From Ilex aquifolium (Eukaryota; Streptophyta; Magnoliopsida; Aquifoliales; Aquifoliaceae), in NCBI GenBank assembly GCA_951799425.1, contig OX637394.1:38581001-38645000 (forward strand): 64,000 bases of DNA, read 5' to 3'. This document shows, piece by piece, positions 44,915-57,769 of the stretch; within the stretch, counting starts at the first letter, position 1; each line of letters opens with the position of its first letter. The position numbers and the translations under genes are program-made. Under the pieces are notes generated by a model, which worked only from the letters and a program-made list of their open reading frames with translations, did no database searches and was not told the DNA's origin.

Positions 44915-46999
44915 TGTAGAGATATGAAAAGTGAGGATAAATTTTACAGTTTTGCCGGTAGGACACTATTCATACATCATTTGCCGGTAGGACACTGCAT
45001 ATGCATTATTTAGGCGTAGGTCATGTTTAGAAGCATAATTTGAATATTTCATAGAAGAGAAACATGCTTAGAATGTTAACATACACCTACTGTGTGAATT
45101 TGAGCTTAAAAGGAAATAGTTTCAAAAATTGGACAAAAAGGGTATCTCGAGCGATCTAGGTGGGACCGGCCAAACCCGGTTACTATCAAAAATATATTTT
45201 TTTGAAAATTTTCATTTAAAATAATTTTAAGAACTTTGGTTAAAATTCAATGTTGAATTGAGGCGTTTCGGGACAAGTTGTAATGTAACGGGGTCCCGGA
45301 TTCATCAAGGGTAAAAGGGTCATTTTGCACCTTTACCCTCCACTATAAATACAGACATTTTAGTGTAAAAATATCAGTATTTGGCCTGGAGATAGAGCAG
45401 TACACGTTTTTGGAGGAAAATAGAAGAAAAACTCTAAGTTCTTCAAGCTTCAAGCCACCAAAACTCATTCCTAGGCCAAGATTCTTGCAAGACTTCCTTC
45501 TAAGAAGTTGTTCCTCTCAACAAGAGCTATATTCTCACCGATCGATTCGGCTATAAAGCGAACACAACTCCCTTGGTTTGAGAAAAACCATTTTAGGTAT
45601 GATATCTTGTTAAGTTAGGGATAGATTTAAGTTTTCTTGTCTTTCTATGTGTTGATTGAATGATTTAAGTGCTTACTTGATGTTAGAAAATCATTTAGTT
45701 GGTAGTTGCTTTGAAAACTTAGAGTTAGTGGTTTAAGTACTTTTGTGTTCTTTGAGTTTCTTGACAATTTGTTGCTATGATAAAAGTGTATCTTGCTTAT
45801 GTGTTGGATTATCATATTCTAGCTTATGTTCATGTAGAGAAACTCTTGTGGTTTGAGAGTTATGAATTATTCATGAGTTGGTAATTTGTGTATTTGTATT
45901 TTCCTTGAGAATTTGTGAAAGTAATGAACATGAAACTTGATCATATGTTTAATCAATTGAATGGTGTTTCACATTCATGTGGGTAAAGTGTTGTGAATTT
46001 GAAGTTATGTTTTACTTTATGAATGAGGCATATTTTAAGTTACACACCATGTGTTTGATGAAATGTTCCATAAAACTTACATTGAGAAAAATCATGGCAT
46101 CTTGGCATACATGAATCCTTGAAACATAGTGTGGGTTGAGCACTTGGTGCTATGCATTATGAGGGTGTAGATCCTGTGGTGAAAAACCCAAAATCTGGCC
46201 AATGACAGTACTCGCGGGCTGACGGGGGCGGACCGTGAAGCGAGACATGGGTGGCATAGAGTTGCATGGGTGTGTCATGCATATTGACATTGCATAACAT
46301 TGAGGGATTACGAGGTTGTAGATTTTAAAATGTACACTTGCACACGCCACGCCTTAAATTTGTTCCTAGCATTAGCATTTTGTTATACCAACAGTTGAGC
46401 TGACCCATTCGTGGGATATCATATTACAGATGAGGCTCCCGGTACTTGAGACTTGAGGAAGTCTTAAAGGAATGAGAGAAAAATGGATTGAATGAATATT
46501 TGGCCCTTGGGGTATATTTTGTATGTATGGGCATAAGCCCAAATGACTTGTATTTCAATTTGAAAATATGTGGGACATCTTTATTTAATGAGTATCATAT
46601 GTGTATATTGAGACAACTAGATGTGTATGTTTAATTTACATGGATTATGGCCACCGAATGAGGGTGGGTTGTGATATACTTATGCATATAAAATATTGTG
46701 AATATTAGGTGGGAAATAAGCTTGGAAAACAAAGAAGGTTATGTCAAAATTTTATGAAAAATTAAAAAACTTGTTAAGTGTGTAAGACACCTTTTAAATA
46801 GGTGGGAAGAATGTCAAAAGGGGGGGGGTTATAAACCTCGAAGAAATAGGCTAAAAATAGAAGAAAATTGGCTTAAAAAACTTTGGGAAAACGTGGGAAA
46901 TGAATGAGAAATCAATTTATCCAACCGAATAACCTTTCATTTACTTTTCTTCTTTCTTTTCACTCACTCTCCGGATTTGTGGAAATTCGGGGCGTGACA
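44915..46999 (+). mobile_element. Solo LTR, 2.09 kb, chromovirus-like
   Basis: The ends are TGTAGAGATATG and TTCGGGGCGTGACA, with TSD GGATA at 44910-44914 and 47000-47004. TATA box CTATAAATA near 45352 and a plausible transcript start after it. No coding capacity. A different subfamily from 31272-33421. Confidence 0.85.
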
Positions 47000-47004
47000 G
47001 GATA

Positions 47005-47330
47005 TACCACATCTTTTTCGTTTCAACTATTTTTTGAGCAAGATCACCATTTGCTAAGACATCGGCCTAATTTGTTTGGTTCTAGCTCGAGACTTCATAT
47101 GTTTGCATGGACCTAATTTTTTTATTTTCTTTTCACTGAGGGTCGGCCCAATTCAATAGAAAAAATATCAAAAACTATATATAAGTTTAAAAAATGGGTC
47201 TTTTGGAGGCTAGTCCCTTTTGGCCATTTTTTTGGTCAATAAGTCTAGGCGGGCATCTTTTGGGTAATTAAGGTCAAATTCATTTTAAAAGACTTATTTA
47301 CTCTTATTTAAATACAAATAGAAATTTTAA
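47005..47330. other. Intergenic sequence
   Basis: No gene. The stretch near 47190 (AAAAATGGGTCTTTTGGAGG) resembles the left end of 50281-52560 and may be a small relic of that family. Confidence 0.3.
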
Positions 47331-47483
47331 TAAGAACCATATAAAATACACAATTCAAAATTCAAATAAAATCAAATATCCTTAATTTTAGATATTTCAT
47401 AATTAAATTATCCATATAAAATTCACATTTTGAAATTCAAAATACATTCAAATCTTTTATTTTACATTTTTCAAAATTTATGT

Positions 47484-47547
<64 letters not shown>

Positions 47548-48073
47548 TAGTAATAACTCCGTGCCTGAAGGCATTTTAAAATATTAAAAATTGAACATAT
47601 GAATACAACAATACCCTCAATTCAATTGTATTTCCAACAAAATCAATCTCAAAACCCAACCACCAAAACAATCAACAAATTTAGATGATGTATTTAATCA
47701 TAGACTTCAAAAGATTAGGAATAAGAACCATATAAATACACAATTCAAAATTCAAATAAAATCAAATATCCTTAATTTTAGATATTTCATAATTAAATTA
47801 TCAATATAAAATTCACATTTTGAAATTCAAAATACATTCAAATCTCTTTTATTTTACATTTTTCAAAATTTATGTATATATATATATATATATACACTAG
47901 TAATAACTCCGTGCCTGAAGGCATTTTAAAATATTAAAAATTGAACATATGAATACAACAATACCCTCGATTCAATTGTATTTCCAACAAAATCAATCTC
48001 AAAACCCAACCACCAAAACAATCAACAAATTTAGATGATGTATTTAATCATAGACTTCAAAAGATTAGGAATA
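47331..48073 (-). repeat. Tandem pair of segments, each with a Helitron 3' end in a TA tract
   Basis: Copy 1 (47331-47721) and copy 2 (47722-48073) are near identical apart from TA-tract length. In each, on the minus strand, a TGCCTTCAGGCA hairpin is followed by CGGAGTTATTA and CTAG, then T (47547-47573 and 47897-47923). This is a classical Helitron 3' terminus sitting in a (TA)n microsatellite. The same hairpin word occurs in the GGT-rich elements. A third partial copy lies at about 48170-48206. Confidence 0.75.
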
Positions 48074-48206
48074 AACCTTCCCACAACTTTAAAAAATAAA
48101 ATAACTGCTTAATTCTTTTTGCTATTGTTTTATAAATAGATGGACTGAGGCAAATTTCATAACGCAAACTCAAATCTCTTTTATTTTAAATTTTTCAAAA
48201 TTTATG

Positions 48207-48560
<354 letters not shown>

Positions 48561-49061
48561 ATCCCACAAGTTAAATTTCCCTAATACATAGTGTCAATGT
48601 GGCTTTCACTGTGACACACTCACAGTGATACTATGTACTCACATGATCATTACTGATGAATTCAACAATTATTACCAACATGAGTTGCGCAAAGAACATC
48701 AACCCCATGAATCATTCGAATTAACAACAACTATGGAAGATTTTTCGAAGGTAACAATCGACATAATCTCTCAACAACACATGGTAGAGAAAAGAGATAA
48801 AATAAAGAAAATAGAAGGAAGTAAGTGGAGAGAAAAATAGTTGAATGAAAAAAATAAGAGAAAGAGAGACAAAAATTTAAATAAAGTATCTAAGATATGA
48901 GAGATACAGGAAGAGAGACGAGAGATAAAAAGTGATATAAAAGATAGAGGAGAGAGATGAATCTAAATAAATGATATGGGAGAAGAACTTACAGTTAGAG
49001 AGAGAAATTAAAGGGATAGATAGGAGAAAGAAATAGTGGGACGGAAGAGAGGGAGAGCATA
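48561..49061. other. Intergenic, GA-rich
   Basis: Purine-rich AGAGAGA sequence dominates 48790-49060. The short frame at 48625-48840 has no recognisable domain or support. Confidence 0.35.
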
Positions 49062-50129
49062 GTTTTAAAACCCGACTCGGACATCAACCCAAAAAAAGAA
49101 TCGGGTCAATAGGTCACTGGTTCAACTAATGGGTCATTAGTTGAACCATTAATATAATAAAAAATAAATATTAATGATAAAAAAATATGTTAACAATTAT
49201 GATAATTATGAAAATAATATGTTTAATGTATATTAGATCAAACAAAAGACCCCAAAATTTTTAAACATGTATTCAATACATTCAATTTTCAATACAACTT
49301 GTAAGCTAAGTAGAGAAAAATACCTCAATTGTTAATTAAATAATCTACTGTTAATAGCATAATTTTTGAAATTGCAATAAAAAAAATGCTCTTTTTTCCC
49401 GTAAGATAAAGAAATGGGCTTAATCTGCCATAACTCATAAGCAAATGCTCTTAATTGCATATGTCATATACAATATTAACAAACCGAGAGAGAGAGAGAG
49501 AGAAACGGCCCACACTTTGACTTCTACCTCTAACAACTCAATAGATTTAGTTTCCCATGTTTCAAATGAAGAAAAATAGATGAGTCAAATATTACCATGA
49601 ACCCACTTTCAATATAAAAAATGCCCAACTATATCCCTCAGTCACAAAACCAAGTAGTTTAGCTCAAAAGATATGCAGAAAATTCAGCTCCTCATAACAA
49701 AAAACAAGCATACAGAGCAGCAGCAAACAAAACCTTCGACTAAGAGAAGCGTTGGACTGAGAGGTGATTCGTTTGAGTTCGACTGAGAGAGAGGTTGATC
49801 TGATTCATTCGATGGTGAGTGAGTGAGAGAGAGAGAGAGAGAGAGAGGGGCTGAGAAACTGGACAGAGAGGCAGCGGCACATAGGATTAGGTTTAGGGAA
49901 AAAATACCAAAAGGGCCAAAACCACGGCTTCTAATCTTTTATACTCTTTTAATTGACTTGCCTGGTTTCTAACAAACCGTCTGGTTTAGCGGGTTTGGGC
50001 AAGAACTGTCCAGTTCAATGATTTTTTATTAGATTTTTTGCTCAAACGATCCAATACACTACCCGGCCCGGCTTAGTGACCAGTTCACCGATTTATCGGG
50101 TCAATCTGGGCCGGCCAGGTTTTAAAACA
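49062..50129. mobile_element. Non-autonomous TIR element starting GTTTTAAAACC
   Basis: The left end GTTTTAAAACCCGACTCGG and the right end reversed GTTTTAAAACCTGGCCGG are imperfect inverted repeats; further inward both have a GGTCACTGGTTC / GAACTGGTCACTAAG match. No transposase. (GA)n runs occur at 49484-49502 and 49822-49848. No clear TSD. Confidence 0.55.
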
Positions 50130-50280
50130 CTAGAGGAGAGAGAAATAGTTGGAACGAATAGAGAGGAGAGAGAAATTAAATGAAGAGAGAGGAGTTCTGA
50201 AAAGATATGCGTGATTCACGAAAGGTCAAAATAGAAAAATAAAATAAAAATAAAGAGTCTATTGAACTTGCTTATAAAAA

Positions 50281-52560
50281 TGGGAAATTTGGAGGCCGGT
50301 CCCCCTATATAGACTTATTTGGAGATAAATCCGATAAGAAAACTTATTTGGTTTTAAATCCACTTTTTGTCAAGTTTACTATTGTACCCCTACCTTTTGG
50401 AAAAGCAATAACCGATGTCTGACTTATCGTCTCCTTCACATAGGTTAAATCATTAAGGTATATATGGAAACCCTTGATTGAATTATATATGGAAACCGTT
50501 TATTAAATATTATGATAATTAACGGAAGTTTTATATGGAAGTTATATATTCTGATAGTTATATATGTAAGCTTGATGTACGAATAAATCGTTGGTCTATT
50601 AAGTCAAAATCATATCACAAAATTTTCTTAACAATTCAAAATTTCTTTAAGGGTTCTTTTTGTTTAGCGGGAGAATGGCAGAAAATGCAAGAAAGAGAAA
50701 TTTTTTAAAATTTTTATGTGTTTGGTTAGCATGAAAAAAAAAATGATAGAAAAAATAATTTTCTTTCATCCTTGAATTTACTCACAAATAACCAACTTTT
50801 TTTTCTTGTAAAAAACACAAGGAAATGCAAGAAAGTTGTGATCTATAACTAACTTCTCATTTTACCCTTATTTTTCTTAAAATATTTTATTGGTTATTAA
50901 TTTTAAAAAATTTTGGTATGAATTTAATTAATCACATAATTTGGGCCAAAGACCTTTGTGTTTGTGATTGTCTTAGAATTAGGTTTCCAGTCACTTTTTT
51001 AAAATTTTTTAACTTTCAATTATAATTATATATATATATATATTTAGACCAATTTAATATAATTAAGTGTAATTTAGACAATTATAAAAAAATTCTTATA
51101 ACTTTACTTTCTTTTAAACAATAGAATGAAATTGTTTTAAAACTTTCTCGTAAATTTTTCATTCTAACCAAATACATGCATGAAAATATATTTTCTATCA
51201 TTTTCTTTTCTTTCACTTCACTTTCTATCATTTTCACCTTCCATCATTTTTTTCGTCCTAACCCAACAGACCCTAACATTAATGTTACTATAGTGACACT
51301 AATTTTACAATAGTGACTCGAATGAGATTGTTTTCCTTAAAATACTCAATACCCAAAATAAAGAATTCCACCATTTCAAATAGTAATACAAACCCAACCC
51401 CAATTTTCTCTTACACTACCAATTGCAAACTTTTAGACGTATATTATGTAACATACACATTTAATTTTCACAGTAACAATAAAGGTTTGTGCTTAGTAAC
51501 ATATCGATTTTTTATAAAATACAAGGCAATAGGGTTTTCACAATAACATCAATTTTGAAAAATTATAGTGAAAATACGATCCACAAATTGAAAATTTACA
51601 AAATTTCTAGTAGTAACACACCGTTGACAGTTGAATCAGGACACTCAACACCAATCAAGAATATCAAGACATCGAAATTCTGAAATTCATATTTCAGTTA
51701 TCACACAGTAACATGATCTATTTCACAGACACACAACCAATGTATTTCTAATGTCTTGCACAACAAAAAAACAACAAAATCGAATTATATACCACTTTAA
51801 TTTAGTAATAATGAATCTCAAATTTTAAATTAGGAATGCAAAAAAAAAAAAAAAAGGACAGTTTGTACTATATATTATGTGAAAAAAATTTAAAACCCTA
51901 CAATGAATATCAACTTTCATGTAAAATCACTTACCTTAACTCTATTTCTGAATTTCAAAGTTGTGAAGATGTTTTGAATGCAAATAATCAACTATAACTT
52001 TGTCAATGGATTCCACAGTAAATTTGAAGAGTAAAATCGAAATTGAAGTTGAGTTTGTGTTACTATTTGAAATTGTGTAATTCTTCATTTTGGGTATTGA
52101 GTATTTTAAGGAAAACAATTTCATTCGTGTCACTATAATAACATTCGTATCACTATAGTAACATTCGTGTCACTATAGTAACACTAATATTAAGGAAATT
52201 TTGTGATCTGCTTTTGACTTAATAGACCAACGATTTATTCGTACATCAAACTACCATATATAACTATTAGAATATATAACTTCCTTATAAAACTTCCGTT
52301 ATCATAATATTTAATAAATGATTTCCATATATATCCCAATCAATGATTTCTATATATACTTCAATGATCTAACATATGGAACTATAACTGGACAAAACTA
52401 ACACCGTTTGGGATAATTTTGAGATTTAAAAAAGAAGTGGACTTAAGTACCTACATATAAGTTTAAACATGAACTTACTCCCAAATAAGTTTCCTTCCAT
52501 GACTTAAGTCATTATAAGTCCATCTAGGGGGACTTACCTTCAATTTTCACTATAAAAATT
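50281..52560. mobile_element. Long inverted-repeat (foldback-like) MULE derivative
   Basis: The arms 50281-51480 and 51950-52560 are complementary over long stretches, for example GGTCTATTAAGTCAAAATC (50590s) with its inverse near 52215, and TTTTCCTTAAAATACTCAAT (51330s) with its inverse near 52100. The ends resemble the terminal repeat at 42815-43040 next to the MuDR-type transposase. No ORF is supported. The left arm was split later by a MITE (50651-51273). Confidence 0.75.
50651..51273. mobile_element. Tourist/PIF-like MITE, 623 bp
   Basis: GGGTTCTTTTTGTTTAG at the left end and, reversed, GGGTCTGTTGGGTTAG at the right end. TSD TAA at 50648-50650 and 51274-51276. It is absent from the other arm of the foldback element, which serves as empty site. 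Confidence 0.65.
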
Positions 52561-53606
52561 TTAGATTTTTTATCCTTAATGACCCAAAAAGATTGCAATT
52601 GGACCTATGAATAAAAGAGATCTTAATATTGTACTTGGTTCCAATTTTCAAAAAAAACTCCAAGGTGGACCTGTCTCCCCTTGGCTCCTTAATGCCCCGC
52701 CCATGGTCAATCTCAAACTTTAAGGTGAAATGAATTGTAACCCCTATTTACGCGTAAATTTTGAGACCATGATGAACTCGTATACTTTACCCGAAAAGGA
52801 TTATGAACTCACAAATACTGGATATGCAACTCAATATAAATGGGGTAAACTTTACGATTTAAAATTAGAAAGTTAAATGTGGTGGGGAATAATATTTTAG
52901 GGGTGAGAACAGCCTCGTCAAAAAAAAAAATCTCCAACAAGATCTACACTTAGGTGATGTTTGATAAAATTGAAAGTTGAAATCTGAAAACTGAATGCTG
53001 AATTTTAAATATTGAATGTTAAATTTATAATTCAGAGACTATTTGGTACCCACTGAAATTTAAGTACTGAATTGAGCTATATTATTTGATAAGTATATCG
53101 AGTTAACGTCTGAAAATAAATTACATTATACTTTTACCCCTCCATTCTTCACTTTGAAATTATTTATAAAATATGTATTTATCTAATAAAATATTACGAT
53201 ACATCACTAAAAGTAATCCATAACATAAAATATAATCACTATCATCACATTGTAGTCTACATTTAAGAAACATGATGATAAAATTAACTCAAGTTAAATT
53301 TATCACTTGAAAGTTGTCAATTATCATAAAATCTAACTTGACCCATTTAAATTCTAACTGACATTTTTTAATCGTAATTTCAAACCAAATAAATTATAAT
53401 AAGTCACTGTTTAATTATAACTTTTGAGTATTTTTATGATATTATAATCTTGCCACATATTAGTTGGGATTATTAAAAAAATAAAATATTACAGTTGCTT
53501 ATGAATGGGTTTGTCAATCTTTGGAGTCTGAATGAAGATAGGAGGAAGATAGAGTTTTAATAGTATTGTGAAACATTGCAGGGTAACATTGCCCTATTGA
53601 AAAAAT
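52561..53606. other. AT-rich intergenic sequence
   Basis: No gene. The part 52955-53100 (GATGTTTGATAAAATTG, then repeated TGAA-TGCTGAAT words) looks like the end of a MITE, without a clear partner. Confidence 0.35.
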
Positions 53607-54130
53607 GGTAGATTACACAAAACCCCCTCGAACTTAGTGTTTTTGGCACGTCACCACCCTATACTTTTATGAATTGCACTTAATCCCCTCAACTTGAAAA
53701 CAAACTCAAATGCACTACAACCCCAAAGCATAACCTAAACCTCAATTGAGGAAGAAATAGTTGTTTGCAATGTAACCCATAACACAACCCAAAACCAAAT
53801 TTCTTTCTCTTCTCCTTCAACCTCTTTTTTTTTCTCTCTTCTTTCTCTCCCCCCTTTATTCTAGTAAGTAAGCAGTAGAGATTGAAGAAAGAAGCGGAGA
53901 TTAAAGAAAAAAAAAATTCATGGAGTGTGTGGGTGTGTTTGAGATTTGAAATGAATGACATTACAAAAGAAATTAGAAGACAAATGAAGAGTATTTTAGT
54001 CTTTTTGCAAAAAATTGTTAGGTTTGTCATGATTTGCACTTTATTTACAAGTAAAGTGCAACTCGCAATAGTTGAGAGAGGTGATGTGCAACTGACCCTA
54101 AGTTCAAGGAGGCTCTGTGTAATTTACCCC
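53607..54130. mobile_element. MULE-like MITE, 524 bp, GGTAGATTACACA type
   Basis: The left end GGTAGATTACACAAAACCCC faces the right end reversed GGGGTAAATTACACAGAGCC. The 9-bp TSD TGAAAAAAT is perfect at 53598-53606 and 54131-54139. Ends resemble those of the split element 10204-25320. Confidence 0.85.
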
Positions 54131-54139
54131 TGAAAAAAT

Positions 54140-54644
54140 TATGAAAGATGATACTTTTGAGCGTTTTCAGCTTTCAAGATTAAGGGACTTCTTACTATAT
54201 ATTTTAGCTTATTTTTAAGGAGCATTTAAAATATTAAGATATCTTAATTTTAATTATCAATCGGACTTAATTAATAAGTACCAAAAAAATTTATTTTAAG
54301 TGCTAAAATATTAGATCTAAAGGGTGAACAAAGATTGCTAACTTACATATTTTCCACTAACCAACATTGGTTTACTGATGAAGTCAAACAAGTGACAAGA
54401 TGTAAGCCTGTACGTTCAAATCCAAATCTTTTAACTCAAAAAGGAATACTTTTGAGAAAGTTCTCCAGATTTTGCTTGCTCTTATTGTTGTAAAAATAGC
54501 ATTCCATTTAAAAGTCATCTGTATGTTTTCTCCTACTTGCATACATGGCTTCGGATTATTTTAGAATTTTTTGGGGCCATAAATAATTGGTTTGCTGATG
54601 CTGAACGTATGATCTATTTGTTTGGTAGAATGAGGTTCTTCAAA
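54140..54644. other. AT-rich intergenic sequence before the NLR pseudogene
   Basis: Nothing recognisable; homology to the NLR gene starts near 54645. Confidence 0.4.
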
Positions 54645-56584
54645 GCCATAGTTAAGAATTAGAGGATGTGAATCAAATCCTGCTATTGAGTTAATAACCA
54701 TCTACCCACTCACCTCAAATTATGTTTCCTGTATTGTGCAATGCTCCCCAAAATTTCCCCAATTTTGATTAGAAAATTGATACGATTATGGGTTGCTGAG
54801 GCCTTTGTAAAGGAGGAGCCTAGGAAAACACTACAAGATGTTGCGAAGAAATACTTCTTTTAGCCCAATAATAGAAGCTTGCATCTTTCCCAGCAACCTT
54901 AACTTCGACATCGTCTGGGATGTTATATTTTGCTTTGAAGGCTGGAATTTCAGGAGAAGTAAGAGAAGCCATGGCAGAAAAACAGCGAAGGTTGAAGAAG
55001 AGAGGGAATCAAAGAGTTCGAAAAGGCAAAGTGAGGGGAAGACAAAGAGAAATCGTTTTTATAAAGGGAGGGAACTCCAAAAGGCCACTTAAATACAAAG
55101 CATGCCGCCAAAAACAAAGGGGGATGACACAAGTACACGTAATGATGATGACAAGACATAAAACGGCTAACAGACCAAAAACGTCTGTCATAAGTTTTCT
55201 GGGGGCAAATGAAGGGGATGGCTCCCATTATTACACGTGTTATGGTATTAAATGAACCCACGTGAGGACGAAAAGACAAGGCACGTGACGAAGTCCTTAG
55301 CCACTCAGTTCGATAGACCGAGCCGAACTGAGCAATGTGTCCGGCAAACAGTTAAAGAGCTCGGCTCTTACCAAACCTTGCTATCAAATGTGTTCGGTAT
55401 TTTGTGAAACAGTTTGGTTCTTACTATAACCGATCTGATCGGAAGAGTAAACAAGGAAATAAAGATAAAGATATGCCTTTAACTCAAATCATCACTCATC
55501 AGATTAGTATTGCTCTTCTCTATCTCAGATGTTACAAAGCATCAAATTTTTTTAGGGTTTTGGACTTGGATAGAACTGATATTAAGAGTTTACCTGAAGA
55601 AGTGGACTCTCAGAGAGGAGAAACTGGGTTGGCTTCAGCGAGGACACGGACCCTCTTAGAAGTTTTTGGGTTTGAGGCGGACATTGGTCAGAAATCTTCC
55701 TGATTGTTTGAGAAAACTATACCATCTATACACCTTGGATGTTCGAGCTACAGATTTAGTATCTTTGTCTGAAGGGATAGTAGAGCTTCAGCAATTGAGG
55801 CATCTCCTTTAAGCCATTCTCTGTTACTTGGGTCATATGTAAAATTGCCAAATTGAACTCCCAAATTTGCTCATCTTCAAACACTGTCTAGCATAAACTT
55901 GAAAGGTAATCAGGGAAGAGAACTGGATTAGTTGACACAGCTAAGGAATTGAATGTATCTGTTGGAGGGGTAGAGGATTGTAGAGAAATTTGTGCAACTA
56001 CTGAAAAATTAGTTAACCTTCAGTCACCATCCCTGCAAGCATTTTCAATCTTTAACGTAGTACTTGGACTGAGGACTCTGTGGGCACCTCATTTTCTCAA
56101 GAAGCTAGTATTAGGGGCAATGCTCAAGGAGTTGCCTTATTTTCTCGGTTCTCATAGTTGTCTCCGGGGAAATCAAATTACTCTGTAACTTCTAAAGCAT
56201 GATCCTTTTAGCACTTTGGTGCAGCTGCCAAACAGGATCAGCCTTACTCTTGCAAATGCCTTCATGGGAGAAGAAATAGTTTGTGGCCCCGACAGTTTCC
56301 CAAATTTGAAGATTCTGAGGATTGTTGATGCTGATGAGTTGAGGGTGTGGCATCATACTGAGGGAGCCATGAAATACCTTGTGTCTCTCACCATTTGCCA
56401 TTGCCGGAAGCTAACAATGCTCCCCAACATCTTGGCTCACCTCAAAGCTCTGCAAGAAATGTATTTATTTGAAATGCCTAAGGAACTGTTGACAAAGATG
56501 GATGTTGGAGGACCAGAAAATTCGAAGGTCCAACACATTCCGAAAATAGGTTGGGAAGGGAAGTTATTACAACATATACTATGA
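54645..56584 (+). pseudogene. CC-NB-ARC-LRR pseudogene, paralogue of the gene at 35646
   Basis: 54645-54880 matches the RNBS-D region (36838-37065) of the intact copy, with a stop in it. Then about 600 unrelated bases intervene. Similarity resumes at 55477 (CAAATCATCACTCATCAG versus CAAATAATCACTCACCAG), skips about 220 bases that include the MHD motif, and runs through the LRRs to the same C-terminal end EGKLLQ (56584). Multiple stops and frameshifts. The CC domain, P-loop and kinase-2 are missing. Orientation and 3' flank match the intact copy, so this is an old tandem duplicate. Confidence 0.92.
54881..55476 (-). other. Insertion of about 600 bp in the NLR pseudogene, retrotransposon-like
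   Basis: Absent from the intact paralogue. On the minus strand it has a TATA (TTTATAAAAACG, 55068-55054), a pyrimidine-rich leader and a short frame from the ATG near 54972 (MASLTSPEIPAF...). This looks like the promoter and start of an antisense ORF of a Tat-type element. No TSD or LTR ends seen. Confidence 0.5.
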
Positions 56585-56825
56585 TTGGGCACAGGGACAT
56601 GGAAACAAACACATAAGTTCAACAAAGGCCTCCCTGACCTTTAATCATTCGACCATGTCTTTGATGGTGTTCTGTTTTTCTTTGAGCTTCTCCTTTTGTT
56701 GTTCTTTGTATTCATTTGGTTTCATGCATTGGAATGGCTTTGGCTTGCAGCTTGCAAGGATGTCCAAACCTGCCTTATTTATTTGGCAGTTGTATGAGAT
56801 CTTATGAGTAAATGTACATTCCTAT

Positions 56826-57569
56826 TAGGCTGTCAAAATTCGACACAACAAGATTAACCGACACGAATCGATACGAATTAAGTGGGTTTGGGTGATAAAC
56901 GGGTTGACCCGTTAGACACGTTTAATAAACGGGTCGTGTTCGGGTGAGACCTGTCAAACCGTTTATCACTCATTTACCCGTTTAAATAAATTTAATATAA
57001 TAATAAATTAATAATTATTTTATATATATATATAAAATAATGAATGAGTAAAGAAAAAACAATAAAGAAAATATTTCAAAAAATAAAAAGTAAGAAAATC
57101 AGTTCAAAAAAAATAGGAAACAAAAACTTATAAGCATTTGAGGCATTAAATTGCCATTTCTTTGAATCCTACATCGCCAGGGACCGAAGAGAATAGTAGT
57201 TGTTGGCTATAAAAGAGGTAGTGGTTGTTGGCTTATCATGTGGACTGTGGTGTGGCTTATTACGTGGCTGACCATTGTTGTGTGGCTTATCACGTAGCTG
57301 ACCATTGTTGACTGGAAATCCTCTAATTGAATAAAGTACAATTGGAAAAAGAAAAAAATAGAGTGTAAAATTTTTTGAAAATAATTTTTTTTTTTTTTAA
57401 ATGTGTTAAACGAGTCGTGTCGTGTTACCCGTTTATTAAACGGTTTGTGTTCGTGTTTAAAATTTTTACCCATTTATTAAACGTGTTGTGTATGGGTTTG
57501 TATGTTTTTCACCCATCACTCGTTTAACCCGACACGTAACCGTTTAATCCGACACAATTGACACCCCTA
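56826..57569. mobile_element. Non-autonomous hAT element, 744 bp
   Basis: Imperfect TIRs TAGGCTGTCAAAATTCG and, reversed, TAGGGGTGTCAATTGTG. 8-bp TSD ATTCCTAT (56818-56825) and ATTTCTAT (57570-57577), one mismatch. GTGTCG/ACGGG-rich subterminal repeats are typical of this MITE type. No transposase. Confidence 0.85.
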
Positions 57570-57577
57570 ATTTCTAT

Positions 57578-57758
57578 GAGTAATGCTACACTGACCAAAT
57601 TTTAGAACCAAATTTAGAGCTCAAATGACATGGCAGCATATTATTTGGAGTTTTTATTGGGACCCAAATAACATGGCACCAAATAAAAAAGCCCAAGTTA
57701 ACTGTCATGTCATTTGGGATTTAAATTTGGTCCCAAAATTTGATCAGTGTAGCATTAG
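57578..57758. mobile_element. MULE-type MITE, 181 bp
   Basis: Ends GAGTAATGCTACACTGACC and, reversed, CTAATGCTACACTGATC. The flank TACATTCCTAT is present on the right (57759-57769) and, beyond the hAT element, on the left (56815-56825), so it is the TSD of this MITE. Confidence 0.85.
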
Positions 57759-57769
57759 TACATTCCTAT

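Noticed and set aside
48625-48840. 71-codon frame in GA-rich sequence
   Set aside because: Low complexity and no recognisable motif.
54950-55279. 109-codon minus frame and 111-codon plus frame inside the NLR relic
   Set aside because: Overlap a TATA and leader; neither shows a domain.
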